64,000 nt of DNA. It comes from Piper betle (lineage: Eukaryota; Streptophyta; Magnoliopsida; Piperales; Piperaceae). Position 1 is the first letter of the stretch. The number at the start of each line of letters is the position of its first letter. The position numbers and the translations under genes were made by a program. Positions 24,430 through 37,400 of the stretch are shown here, piece by piece. The notes beneath the pieces were generated by a model that saw only the letters and a list, made by a program, of their open reading frames with translations, searched no databases and was not told the DNA's origin. The stretch spans positions 178,413 to 242,412 of the forward strand of contig JAURVB010002664.1 in the NCBI GenBank assembly GCA_033002965.1, read 5' to 3'.

Positions 24430-26709
24430 GCTGTCGCCGTGTCATCTTGACCACCCCCGAGCCACCGTCCAGCCATCGCGATGCCAGAATTGCCCCACAA
24501 TTGTGCTGCTGCTCCTGACACGATTCCACCGGCGTCCGGGCCGTTCCGCCGCCACCATGAAGCCGATGCCCTTCCCCTCAACCTCCCCAACATTTCCCCC
24601 TACCTAACACCGCTGCCAAGGCTGGCTGTGGACCCAATTGGAGCCACTGGCCGAACTTGACGCCACTGCGGCCGCCCTTGTTATCACCCCTATTGGGTCG
24701 AGCTCGTCGAGCTGGTGCTAACCCTTAGCCCCTATTGCCCCTCAGGAACAGTCGTCGAAAACTGCCAAAAAATCGGATTGGCTGGAATTCATCGAATCTT
24801 TCGCCGAGCTCAGTTAAACCTGATTGAACTTCGGACACCACAGGGTGCTGATGGGAGCCTCGAACCGCACAATGAAACCCTAGCCGTCGCCAATTACCTA
24901 CAACGTGTGAGGTATAACTTATTTTAATCTAATTATTTAAAAGTAATGATTATTAGTACAACATGCTAGGATGCTAGGATTGAATGATTGATGTATTAGA
25001 TATTTTTATGTTAATAAAAATATGAATATGTGTGATTATGTGATATTAAAATGAATGCTAAGGAATTAATTAGGTAGACTAAATAAATACTATAACCTAA
25101 TGCAATGTAGAGTAGGAAAACTTATACTGATTATTATTGATGTGTGTTGATTGATGCATGGTTGATGTGAGTTTGCTATATAGGATGTGTGTATGCATTA
25201 TGACCGGGTGTTAGTATTTAGTTTGATGTGTAGGTACGGAGTAGGAGTTTGCCGCCTAGGTGCGTGGACATGCTTGAAGCTTCTACCAGGTCCACTAGGT
25301 CAAGCTTCTCAGGTTTTATCACTCCATTCTATCAGTGATTTGATTTCTAGATCGTTGGACGTGTCAGGTGGATGATTTATCAGACCCCACCTAACACGGG
25401 TTATCTAGTCGATTATTTTTCAGAATTAATAACCCTTAAGGATGAGGTCCCTCAAGTTTGTTTTTAAAAATAAAATCTACCTCAAGTTGTCTTCAAGCCT
25501 ATTATAATAAATTCTGTCACAACCTTATAAATAATTTTTATCGAGTTTTTAGTGAGACAGGAGAAGGTGAATCGACTCGCACGTACCACGAGCGGGTGCA
25601 CGTTCTGGTCAAAGTGGGCTCTAGATTAGTTAGCGGACATTTTCATTCCCGAGGGATCCTGATAACTCCACATTTGGGTGCCTCACACCCAGAGGACGTG
25701 GAGGTTTATGTGTACTATTAAGTACAATGTGTCTCCAGACTCATGGTTCAAAGAGTACTGAAGGCGCGCGCCTAAGAGTACTCGGCCTGCGTGCTCAAGG
25801 CCAGGAGAAATACGGAGGTTCAGAGAGGGCTTAGGTCACAGGTTTTCCCGAGAGTGGGATTAGAAAAGTATTGCCGAGAGTGGCAAAGTACCAACTAGAT
25901 CGGCACATTGTTGAGTCAGGTGCTCAATGGCTCCTCTGTAGTTGCCCTTATGAGAGTTTTGAGGAAGATATATGATTGTTTGCTTTCCATGAGAGTTAGC
26001 TCTCATGTTTCAGTTTGATATTAGTTATTTTTGGACCAGTGACAATCATTGCTGACGTTTTTTTATTGTATATGTAGGTGAGGAATATGGATGGAACATG
26101 TCGGTCTTGACGAAGGAGTAGTGATTGCATTGCACACACATACCTAGCGCCTCAACTTTTGTGTATGATGTGATGTGGCTTGAATGATGTTGTGGATATA
26201 CATGTTTGTGGATATGTGAATGTGTTTGTGAGGCTCGTATGCCCTCATAAAAATGATTGGACTTGTTTTAGAAATGTTCTGGAAATGTTTTGGGGAAAAG
26301 TTCTAAATGTTCAGGAATGATTTGCTATGCTAAGACGAAAATGAACCAAATGTGATGAGCATGATTTGTAGGTAGGGTGAGACCCTTATTGCGACGTGTG
26401 TTGATCTTTTGAGTCTTATTGTGGTGAAAATTATTGTTTCTATATATACTATACTATGCCTTATTTTAATAAGTCATCCCCTTATTGCACTTTTTGGGGA
26501 GATTCTATCCGTTTTATTCCAGAATTTTACATGAATTTTGTTTGCTATTTTAATTGTTTTTGGTGTGGCCATCATCATGACATTCATGTAGCATCCTACT
26601 AGGGTTTTGCATCTCATCCATATATTATTTGCGCATTAGCGGCATACTCCATCTTGAGACGTCGAGGGGGTTAGATCGTAGCCGTTTAGGTTTTTGGGTC
26701 AACTTAAAT
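24430..26709 (-). mobile_element. Gypsy-type LTR (copy X2), truncated, minus orientation
   Basis: Co-linear with X1: AAACTGCC...GGATTGGCTGGAATTC.TCGAATCTT near 24750 matches 8100-8155, GTGTAGGTACGGAGTAGGAG near 25228 matches 8600, CATTCCCGAGGGATC near 25650 matches 9000, and CAAGGCCAGGAGAAATA near 25796 matches 9150. The right end stops short of the TGAAACACCCC terminus seen in X1 and is replaced at 26710 by the start of another LTR in the opposite orientation. No gag or pol is present. Confidence 0.7.
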
Positions 26710-28560
26710 TGTAACGCCCTATTTTTCGGTCCAAGGGCTAACTGAAGTGCTTTGTTATAATTTGGAAAACTATTTGTTGGACTAGTCTCGTACAAACTTT
26801 ACGGAAACGGATCTCAACCCTCAATGAGGTTCAAGATAGGCAACCTTACAGGGTTTCATCACGTGTGCATGCTAATTTATAATAGCATATAGTGACTCTT
26901 AAACTTAAGGATTTTATATTATCACCCCTAGCCACAATAGAGGCAAAACCTCCCCTGTGACTATGAGTCGCGACTCTTAAAGATACTAATGATCACTCTC
27001 AACTATAGAAGAGGCGCACCTCGGCTACAGTCTTGAGGTGTCATGTTGTGTCATGAACCTTTTCTTACTACTTAGTTTAAGTGATTCGTTACATTTCTTA
27101 ATTTCTTACAACCGGGTGAATGCAAAGAATTTGAACAAGGGTCGTGGTTACCTATTCCACATACCCGACATGTGCAAGAAAATAAAATAATTAAACAAAA
27201 CATCATCGGATGCCAGGGCATGAACTAAAACCCAGACTTCACATGGGTCTTCAAGTGGTACGAACCATATGCTCCTCCTACCCATGTTTCTTTATCGCAC
27301 ACTCACATAGCTACAACAAATATATTTCGCGTACCTGATAAGCTCCTCATCATGTTCCATGACTTTGAGGCTTATACCTTGCAGAAGATAGTTAGAGTGC
27401 CCCATAGTGTATGTGCACCACAGTGATAATGTAATGATATATAAAGCACACATGCACAACAACAATCAATTAACTTATCCCGAAACATACAAGTTCATAC
27501 AACTTTAGGGCTGATTCTAGTAACATGCTACATCTCAATTTCATATCAACTCGGTAATTAACACAAATACAACACGAAATCCCCCTCCATGAGCCATCTG
27601 ATCTATCTGCCTATGCCGGTTAACAAGACTAAACACCTACATATATTAGAGAAAAATGTCAACAATCAAAGAATTGATCACTGGTCCTATAGAGACTAGG
27701 AATATAGCACTACTGGCAAATAGGTATCTAAACACCCACGAAACAGTTGTAGAAACTTTTAGAATCATACACGGTGGTAAGCAAAAGCCGATGTGGCCAC
27801 ATATCATACCATAATTGCTTACAAAGAGGCATCTTAAAAACATATAAACATACATATATCGTTTATGCCCTCACATCTTCCATATATCACCCGCCATAGT
27901 ACCCATGTGGCTCGGAACCAATGTGCCACAATTTTTAGAAACGCGCTGCATTCGCAGTACCCTACATACATTGCACCACTTAAGGGTAAAAGGGGTACTA
28001 ATGCAATTTGCATATCTCTATACCGGTCACTCTCTTATTCATGAAATCCGTAAAAATACGCGTACTTATATAATAGGTTTAGGGAAGAGGCTTGTATCAT
28101 ACATTTCTAGAGCTTTAATTTGAAAACCAACAAGGGATCTCATCCTTGAAGTTTTATTAAACATACAATAAAATGCGACTAAATGGCCTAGTATTAGAGG
28201 AATCCAATAAAAGTGCCGTCGACACCGTCCTATTGTTTAAAACAAGATTAAACGTAACACTCAAGAGCCAAACATAAGGGTGAAGCAAGAGAGTCTTACA
28301 AACCTGGATGAGTAGAGCCTTGCGTCCTAAATCGATGAGCACAACCCACATAACCTAACAGGAGATGGAATCCAAATTATAATCGGATTACACTGGCACA
28401 CAAAAGATGAGGCAAAGCCTCCACACATGTACAATATATAAAACTTAATTAACTTACTTATTTTGCTTAGTGATGGGTTAAACCTCATTAGGTAGTTTAA
28501 TTTAAGGTTTAGCGTTACAATTCTACTTAGTGCATGATTTCATACTTAGGGTTTTATCGT
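26710..28560 (+). mobile_element. Gypsy-type LTR-like sequence (copy Y), plus orientation
   Basis: Begins TGTAACGCCCTATTTTTCGGTCC, a typical plant gypsy LTR start. Toward its 3' side, ACAAGGGATCTCATCCTTGAAG near 28130 resembles CAAGGGATCTCATCCTCAAAGG in X3 (30138), so it is a diverged relative. Its right boundary is unclear. No protein-coding region is convincing. Confidence 0.5.
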
Positions 28561-29267
28561 CGGACTTAATCAAACAAATTTTCAAAAAAACCAAATGGTA
28601 TCCGATTAATCTAAAATTTGAACCCCTAGTTCAAGACACCCAAAGGGTATGTCATAAATATTAACAAGTGATAATATATGGATTATCATGTTGATTGAGG
28701 TTAATTAAGGTCGGATTAATGTGTTGTGAATAGTAATCCGTCATTGTACATTAAACTTCAAAATTTCGGCCCATGGGCCTGAGAAGTCCAAATGGGCTTG
28801 GGTCAATTGGAATAGTATATAACATTTGAAAGATTAGCCTATTAATATTTCAGGTCGAATTCCCTTGTAATTGGTCCTAAGTAATCTTTCTAATCTTGAT
28901 TTCTGATTTAGTGATTTCTGTAATTCATCCAACAAGGGTAGAAGTAGAAAATTCTACTGAATTAAATACATACCCAAATGCTCCAAAAATTGACATAGAC
29001 AGTATTAGGATACTTAGTAAACTTTATAATTTATTATATAATTTTCCCACAGATGAATATATTTTCCACAAATTTTTAAATTCAAATAATAGAAACAGAA
29101 TTATGAACTTACTTCATGTGTACTCCAAAATTCCAATCCAATTAACCATTAGAATGAATTTTGTTTAACCATTAGAATAAAATTTTCTCATTTTTTCTGA
29201 TCCCTTGGGACTACCAGTATATCTTAAACACTCTTCTTTCCTCCATATATCTCCTGTCCCCGAGCAC
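28561..29267. other. AT-rich spacer between LTR-like copies
   Basis: No recognised gene. One 90-codon frame at 28896-29168 has AT-driven composition and no recognised motif, so it is not called. Confidence 0.35.
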
Positions 29268-30400
29268 TGTAACACCCTAATTTTGGTTCACCTAAGAGCC
29301 AAATCAAAAATGGTACATCGAGTCATGTCTAAAGCTGCTAATCAGTAAGATTTGATCAATAAAACAGATCGAAATAACCCATCTGACGGCATGAGAATGG
29401 AAGACATTGCTAAATATGTGTGAAAACTCATCCAATATAAATAAAAGTATGAAAGAAAATAACTTCACTAAACTCAAGTGTGTGTAAAGTTTATCTGTCC
29501 TCCCACGAAAGCCGACTCAAGATGACAAAACTTACATATATAATATGAAAAATGCCAGTAATAAGTGTTACTAGTCCAAAATAACTAAATAATCAAACTG
29601 GCACATGAGAGATGACTGTCATATTAAATAAAATCAATCATATATTCTTCTACATTAGAATCACTCATAAGGTTACTAATCAAGAGTTGTAAGCCTCGGC
29701 TTGAACAACGTCCCATTCTGATTTGTCTTGTGCCTCAACATTTTTAAACTATCCCACGCTCGGGAAATTCCATTGTACTAAAGCCCTATATATCCTCTGT
29801 ATAATTCCTGGCCCTAAGCACAGAGGTCGAGTACTCTTAGACAAACACCTTTAGTACCCTTTGAATCCACAAGTCTAGATATATGCTGCATAGTAATACC
29901 TGTAATCCTCCACACTTCTCCAGGTTCGAGGAACTGAAAGTATGGAGTTGTCAGGATCTCTCAGGAATGGAATTGCCCACTCACCAATCAAAAGCCTTCT
30001 TTAACTGGCACGTGCACCACTCACAATACGTGCGAGTCGACATTTCCCCTTTTTATATATACATAGGTCTAGGTAGGGATCATAATATAATAGGCCCAAA
30101 GGCATTATAATCTAGGTCTGAGTTTTTAAAACAAACTCAAGGGATCTCATCCTCAAAGGTTATTAATCCGAAAATACGGTCAACTAAATGACCTATGTGG
30201 AGTGGGATACGATAAATCCACCACTCAAAACTTCCACTTACTTGTTAAATAAAATCACAATAGAAGAGAAGATCAATCCAAAAACGAGTCCTAATTGGAC
30301 CTACGATCCAAGCTTCAAGCGCCTTTGCACATCTACGACGAGCTAAACCTACTGCTAAGTAAAATACTGACATCTCTACATGATGCATGCTCATGGTGTG
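29268..30400 (+). mobile_element. Gypsy-type LTR (copy X3), plus orientation
   Basis: Starts TGTAACACCCTAATTTTGG and is the inverted counterpart of X1/X2. CTCCAGGTTCGAGGAACTGA, GTTGTCAGGATCTCTCAGGAATGG and the TATA-like TTTTTATATATACATAGG zone (about 30050) are reverse complements of the 8880-9070 region of X1. It appears truncated before the GC-rich leader. Confidence 0.68.
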
Positions 30401-30427
30401 TGCTCAAATAATTTGCCAAAACCAAAA

Positions 30428-30850
30428 GATGAGAAGAAGGTAAGCTTTTGTCGATTTCACCAGAGGTTAGATCATCCGACAGCGCGATGTTGAAACTTGA
30501 TGGAAGAGATCCAAGGGTTGCTTGACAAAGGTGAGATCAAGTACAAAGTTACAAGTGCTAATGTGATGACAATGAGCCACTTATCTTCACCAATGGAGTC
30601 TCAAAAGAGAAAGGCGAAGCTAGATGAAGAAAGGGAAAATGAGGAAATGGATGCCCTGATAGTTAAGGTTAAAGACATGGAAGTGTCACCTGCTTCCACA
30701 AAAGGAATGAAGAAAGTATGCTCTACACCTATACTGATTCAAAAGCTTGAAGTTCAAGCTGATCAAAGAATAAGACTCTGCGAAGAAAAGGAGCTGGATA
30801 AAGAAAAGATAGAAAACCAGATTGTTGTCCAAACAATTTTAATTTAAGAG
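30428..30850 (+). pseudogene. Gypsy gag-like zinc-finger remnant
   Basis: A frame beginning near 30441 reads FCRFHQRLDHPTARC, a stop, then NLMEEIQGLLDKGEIKY. Cys-x2-His ... His-x4-Cys followed by a helix and 'KG.I.Y' resembles the conserved zinc-binding block found in gag/pol spacers of plant gypsy elements. The following lysine/glutamate-rich frame (to 30846) is not recognised. Interpreted as a decayed retrotransposon internal region. Confidence 0.5.
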
Positions 30851-31019
30851 GAAGTCAAGTTGAAGAATTCAATGCAACATGAAAAATAAGACTACGCCTA
30901 ATGTGAAGCTTTAGCAAAAAGATAGTGATCCAAAGAAGGAAGCAATGTTACATTAGAGGAGGCACATGACTTGTTGCAATGGATCATGATTGTTCTTATT
31001 CAAGCCTTGTCACCTGAAT

Positions 31020-31210
31020 CTCGAGTACATTTTGTACTAGCATCCCTTTCATGATTCAATGTTAGTTACCAGGTGAAAGCTTGAAGTACCTTATCACAAT
31101 CACCAACAATGAAGACTTGACAAATGCACTTGAAGAGCAAGAATGTCTTAGTGCAAGCATAAGATCAACTCCTCGCCTCCACTTCTTTGTGTTGCTGAAG
31201 ATATCAAGAT
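31020..31210 (+). pseudogene. PB1-domain fragment inside transposon DNA
   Basis: LPGESLKYLITITNNEDL followed by TNALEE (31066-31137), and then PRLHFFVL near 31171-31194, match the end of the plant PB1 domain: the 'YQLPGEDLDALISV..DEDL..MMEE' OPCA region and the last strand 'PRLRVFLF'. SRVHFVL just upstream (about 31020) may be the remains of the first strand, with the middle missing and a stop before LPGES. PB1 domains mediate protein-protein pairing in plant kinases and other regulators. A captured host-gene fragment is inferred. Confidence 0.5.
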
Positions 31211-31710
31211 TGCCATCCAACTTGACATTGAACAAGATGTTGGGGGCTTCAATCAATTTCACTACTGCTAAAAGTGCTAAAAGAGAAGCAGCAAAAAACT
31301 CAACAAATAGTAGGAGGCATCGCAAAATAACAAGGTCACCTCCATGCCATGGAAGGAAAGGAAGACATTATGCGAGATTGTCACCAACGAAACTTAATGC
31401 ACTGAAGAAGAAGCCACAGACAAGAGTAGACACAGATCTGTCATTCTCCCATTGCCACCCAAATCTACAAAGTAGAAGGAAAGAAGTCTAGATTTGGAGA
31501 CCACGATTGAAGAGTGAAGAAGTCACTCCCCTAGATCAAGATCATGGACAGTTACTACACAATGACCTAGGAGGGGTCATCCCAACTTGAGAGGAATATA
31601 TTGAAATGTAAAAAAATGAAAAAGAAAAATGAAGAAAAAGAAAAAGAAAAAGTTGAAAAAATGAAAAAAATAGTATTTCACCGATTCTTCTTCTAAACTT
31701 GCAAAAAATT

Positions 31711-33561
31711 GGCAAGGGGGCTAATGTTCGTCCAAACTATATGATCAAACCAAGTAATCATACCCCTAGTTGAGCCTATGCCTCCAGAGCCAGTCATCAC
31801 CTGAGAAATAGTCTATGGTGGTTCCAAAATCAAAGGAAGAGGATAAGAAGAAGGAGAAGATAAGAGGAGGCAGGTGAAGATTTCAGTCCATTAAATACGG
31901 AACCAACCAAGGGGGAAGAAGGGAGGCTTGGGTTCTATAAATATTTCATGACAAATATGTGAAAAGGGGGGAGGCTCACACGTTGAAAGAAAAAAAAGAG
32001 GAGAAGAGTAGAAGGAATGAAGCAAGAAAGGAAGAAGGAAGGGAAGGAGCCCCTCGCCGGAGATCCATCTCTGGTGATGCCCAAGCCTACTAGATCAGAG
32101 TTTGGAGTGCCCTCAACGCAACCCAGCCGAGAGCCACTGCCATTGACAACCACCCTCATTGGAAAAAGCCAAGACAAGCCATTTGCCAGATTGGGAAATA
32201 GCATCAAGCACACCTTGTCATCATGCATACAGCCAGCCCAAGCAGCCTTTGGCCAAACCATAACCTCCACTAAGTTGCCCTCACAGACATAAACAAAACC
32301 CATCCAAGAACCACCACCAAAGAAGACCTCTGTTGCCGTAAAAGCTTCTAGAAGCGGCTCGCCAGATCAGCGTAGCAGCAAAAAGCAGCAAGTAGTCAAC
32401 TTTAGGCTCTCCGTACGGCCAGCCTAGGCAGGCGCTTCACAAATTGACACTTCCACCAGACTCTTCTAAACACCGCCAACAAATCCATGTTGAGAACCAC
32501 CACCAAAGAAGCTTGCCCTAGCCAAAAAATAGCCTAAAAAACTCTCGCCGAAAAAGTGCAATAGCAAGGCGTGGTCATATTTCCAGCCTCCGTCTAACCG
32601 ATCAGAGCCACCGCAAGACAAGGCACCACCTCCAATTGATCGCCCTTGTCTTTGGGTACAAACCCAAATAGCGTACGGCCGTAGGAAGCCGCTACCGTCA
32701 CCAAAAAATGGTGATAAAACACGGTTGAGACCAGTTCCATCGGAACTTTTCGGCCTCACCGCCGCCAACCGTGGACACCTCCAATCATTGGATCACCACC
32801 GAAAGATTTAAAAATCCGAGAACCACTATTCTAGGCGGTCATCTCTCACTGCCGTCGCCTGGAACTCCGACGCTGGAGCCTCGAAATCAGCTTCACACTG
32901 TTGCCATAGTCGGGTAGGTCGGGCCCTTTTGCTATAGATCGTGTTCACAAGTTTGTTCATGTCAACGATCCTAAGAAACTACCCGACGAACTGATTGCCT
33001 ATGACCTGGACCCGCAACCACCTCTGTATACCTATCTGTGGCCTAGATTTCAGCCAGCGTACCACATGCCACTTGCAGCTTGGCACGCTCAGAAAAATCC
33101 TTTCTCAGTCTGGTCCAGAATTTATTTGCTCCGAACCAACCCGGGGTGGTCTGATCCATCCAATTATCACTTCGGAAATTTGCTATCTCGTCATTTTTGG
33201 ATGCTTCAGACGAAGTGGTGAGGTTATTTTGAAGATTTAAAGATAAGAAATGAACAAACTAATGCATTAGAGTCAAAGCTATCAAAGACAAATCAATAAA
33301 AAAGTAGCCGAATTTACTATTTTATATAAGTGTAAAATCAAAGATAAAATAGTACATTGAGAGTACCAATCTCATCGTAGCCTGATTCATGGATTTGAAT
33401 TAAACCCTAAAGAACTACATAAAAATCTTAAGTATTTATTCTTCACTCGCGATATTTTATTTAATTTTTACTCGTACAGTTTTTACGCGACAAAACCTCT
33501 AACCCAACACGAAACTAAGACCGATTCGCGGCGACCAAAATCCCGCGCCCGATCAACTACA
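31711..33561 (+). mobile_element. LTR-like repeat Z, copy A, with polypurine tract
   Basis: GGCAAGGGGG at 31711-31720 looks like a polypurine tract. An LTR-like unit follows from TGTTCGTCCAAACTA (31725) to GATCAACTACA (33561), beginning TG and ending CA. TATAAATA at 31937 could be its promoter, followed by a GC-rich, CCG-repeat leader (32040-32900). The 33080-33560 part matches, inverted, the 47575-48010 region (copy B), for example TTTTTGGATGCTTC.GAC and TATCAAAG.C.AATCAA. The 61830-63000 region (copy C) is a weaker relative. Confidence 0.6.
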
Positions 33562-34312
33562 TAGGCTTGTAGCATCTTCCAAATATATGTGCCACACATA
33601 AGGTAAAATTTTCTAAATTAAATGAATTAAAAAAAATCTCTTATGATAAATTCTTTTGAACTGATGCTAAGTGTGAGTGTTTGGAATCTTTCAATGTATT
33701 TATTATCTATATTCTCTTTGAATTTATGACTTCCTTATTTTGACAAATTTTAATACTCTTTCTATTAATTTCAATTTTTAATGTTTTTTAATAATATTAA
33801 CTTCAGATTTGTTTAGAAAGCTGCTTGTTTTCAAAAAATTATCTAATCACACATTTAAAACTTTGCTAAGAATTTTTATTTTCCAATTTAAAATATAATA
33901 TACTTACATTTTTTCAGAGCTTTTAATAATCATTTTTAAATTACCACATTCACTTTGAAACAATGATACTGCTCCTACCAATGTTTTTTATACTATATAA
34001 TATATTTTCAAATGTCTTATAAAAATTTTTTTAAATAAATATAATAAAGAATATAATTTCTTCTAAAATGCATTAATAAATTTATCTAATAAAAAAATAT
34101 TTTATTTTTGAATACGCACATTTACACCTTATTTCAAAAAATGAAACTGGTAACGGGCCACTATCACTCATCCGGCCAAAACATGTACATATGCGCCTGC
34201 ACCTACTCCGGTACACCGAAAAAATATTAGAGGAGAACATAGCAGAACAAGACCACGAAAAGGACAGTGAGAAAAAGTGAGGCACGCCATATTCATACCC
34301 ATTCCTAACTTC
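33562..34312. other. AT-rich intergenic region
   Basis: No gene or RNA seen. The last 100 bases become the promoter region of the next gene. Confidence 0.4.
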
Positions 34313-34319
34313 TATAAAT
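34313..34319 (+). promoter_or_regulatory. TATA box of the coiled-coil gene
   Basis: TATAAAT about 95 bases upstream of the ATG at 34410, in the context ACTTCTATAAATCCACC. This is a usual spacing for a short plant 5' UTR. Confidence 0.55.
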
Positions 34320-34409
34320 CCACCCACAGGTACACCTCACCACCTCCTCCCAATTTTCCACTCCTCTAGCCTACCAAACGCCGTCGCTTTCACCCACTCG
34401 GAGGTGGCC

Positions 34410-37400
34410 ATGGCGGAGACCGACGTGGAAGACGACTGGCCGGTGGCGGCGCAGGCCGACGACGCGGTGGTGGCGCGGGTGCTGCTGACTCTGTGTGAGC
34501 CGGCGGCGGGAGCGGCGGAGCTGAGGTGGGGAGTGACGCAGCGGCGGTCGAGGCCGGGGCGGGGGGCAGCGCCGGAGGCGAAGAAGCAAGGGGCGGCGGC
34601 GGTCGGCGGCGGGCGGCAGGGGAGCCCCATCACGCCGCTGTCTTGGAGCGGCGGCACCTCCCCGAGCGGCGGCGATGGTTGCGTCGATACTGCCGAAGCC
34701 GACGCCACCCGACCTATCAAACGCAAGCACAAGGTACCTTCCTTTCTTCCTTCCTTGTTCTGAAAAGAAACAAGGAAAAAAAATCGAATCTTTCCCACTT
34801 TCTCTACACAACAATTCATGTGAGGTGTGCAGCACATGAGACTTCCTCCTTTACTTGTGTCCTGACACTATCTATCTATCTATCTACCTTCCTTTGATAG
34901 ATTTTGTCGTACCTTTCTTCTCTTCCTTCTTCTTCTCATAAATCTTTGTTTTTGTGTGGATGCTAGAAAGAGCGGAGAAGAAGGGTTTTTTCATCGGTTT
35001 TAATATTGTTGTTTTTTATTAACGGAGCATTAATTGGTTTTAAGCTTTTGGGTGCTCTTTTTCTCATTTGCTCATCACACATTTTGTGAGCAAGACTGCT
35101 GCCCTGTGTCCAATGTGTCTTACTTATCATCCCTATCTATCTTTTTGTGTTTGATAGGCTTTGTCCCTGGTGTAGGCTGACTACATCCAGAGATGGGCGG
35201 TTTGGGGAGACCATCTTTTCTGTGTGCACTTGGACATATATCTTATAAGTGAAAGTTCCAATTTTTCATTTTTTTTTATAATATTTGGTCGTGGGTCGCT
35301 TCTCCCTCTCTCCTCTTTTCCAATATTCCAATTCCTTTGCGTGTCTTGCGAACAAGGTCACCCTTCGCATGGCCTGCTTTAGTGCTTTTTCTGTCTTCCC
35401 ATCAGTCTTTTACGATAATACCCTCGTAACTCCACCAGTTTGTCAAGTTGTCGATCAATGACATCACCGCCCCACCTCCTTTTTTTTTTTTTTTTTTGAG
35501 AGACAGAGAGAGATACAAAGTTGTGGTCGTTGGGTATGACTCAATCTCATGGATACGATGGATGGGTCGTTTAATGCAAGGCTTGGTGGTGGCACAGACT
35601 TCTAGAGAGTCTTCCAAGACAAGTCATCAGCTTTTTTGGTTGGTTTTCCGCAAAAAGTGTGGTGGGTGTGGAGAGGTGAAGCGGGGCCCGGAATGTTATG
35701 TTTTGTTGGTTGGTTGACTTTGTTAATCCCGTCGGCAGGGTAAAGCTAGTGTACAGCGGTTTTTGCTTCTATTGGTTCGTCGTTTTCTTGTGGGTCTCGT
35801 GATTGAAGCAGGTTGGTGTTGGAAGAGTTTGGTTGTTTATATATATTTGTTGTCTAGATCTCTTTCCTCGCGTTTGGGCATGGGGATTTAGATTATGTTT
35901 TGAGTCGTTGACTTTCTTATTTAAAAGTTGTTGCTGCTAATGCTAATTGGGTGCTATTACAGGCTGGTGCTGGTTTGGTGAATGCTGCTACTAGTGGGAG
36001 CAGGAGAAACAAGAAAAAGAAGGTAAATAGTCGTAGAGTTCTCATCGGGTGCAAGGTCTTGCAGCCCTAGAGCACTTTTCATTCTACATTTTTCTCAAGG
36101 AGTCCCATCTTAGCTTCTTTTTGTTTCCAGAATTTCAAGAACTACAGCTATTTCTCGTGGCAAAACTTTATATTTTATTATTTTGCAAAGCTTAGACGGT
36201 TTTTTTATAAGAAAAAATATAGTTGGGACCGTAGGACCTGTTGGAAACGATGCACCTCCTATTAATATATTACATTTGATTTTGCTTGAAAAAATTTTAT
36301 AGTATTTGGCTTAGTAAAAAAATTTTATATTTGTGATTCTTTTCTTTACCTATAATAAAACACCCATATATTCTTACTCTACAAACTCGTTATTTAAAAA
36401 AGAAAATTAACAAGGTATGCGTGGTTTTTATTTGTGTATAAGATAATTTGATTTTTTAAGTTAACATCTATTTTAATAATAATAATAATATTGTAGTGAA
36501 AAATTAGCTTAATTTGGTTTACTCCAAGAATTCGATTTTTCAGATTTAGAACATAGGGGATAGGATTAAAATTTGATTTGGAAGTACTCGAATTCCAAAA
36601 TCAAAATTTATAGAAACAAACAATTTTATATTTTAAATAAAGTAATTATAAAATTATTTAATTCATATTTTATATGTTTAGTAACTTTGTCAATCTGATG
36701 TGTGTACATGCACGGCAATATTTTACGCTACATTTGTGAAGGCTAGTTTGGTATTTTTCTTTCTCAAAGTCCACATTTTAGTCCACTGCAGGTCATTAAA
36801 ATTTTTTTATTTGAGGTGAGAAGTTATGGTTAGAGGGTAAAGTCTTATAATTTTATAATTGGGTCTTTTAGACTTGTATGGTCGTAAGACCTTCCAGACG
36901 ATTATTACTCAACCGTTGTTAATGTGTTAGTGTTAAAATGTTGATTTGCAGAGTAGAGTTGTATGTGTCCACTTGTATGACATAGGAAGTTTTCTTCTTT
37001 GTTTGGGATTATAAATTATTGGGCAAAAGAGTAGCCAATTTGTGGTGATTGTTGGTGATGGTGATCTGTTGTTTGATTGACTATGAGCAGACCATCGGTG
37101 AGCTTAAGGCCAAGGAGAATGAGCTGCTGAGGACAAACTTTGAGCTAGTGCAGGTCTTTTATTTGAAATAGGCAAGGTGATTTCTACATTTTTGGTTGTT
37201 CCTCTTTGTGGCTGATTGAAAAATAATGGTTTCTGTAGAAGCTGGAGTTTTTCAAGATCAAGCACAATGAGCTGATGGGCATCAATGACAAGTTGAAGGT
37301 AGATTCCCTGTCTGCTGCTTTCTGATACACTCACTGTCCATTTCGTGAAAATGTTAATTCCGATGGGAAGGAAAACAGAAAACTTTTTGTACCTCTCAAA

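Noticed and set aside
28896..29168. 90-codon frame between LTR copies
   Set aside because: AT-driven composition, no motif and no splice or promoter support.
34337..34837. Minus-strand frames opposite the coiled-coil gene's first exon
   Set aside because: Mirror images of the GC-rich exon on the + strand, which has a TATA box, good ATG context and a correct donor.
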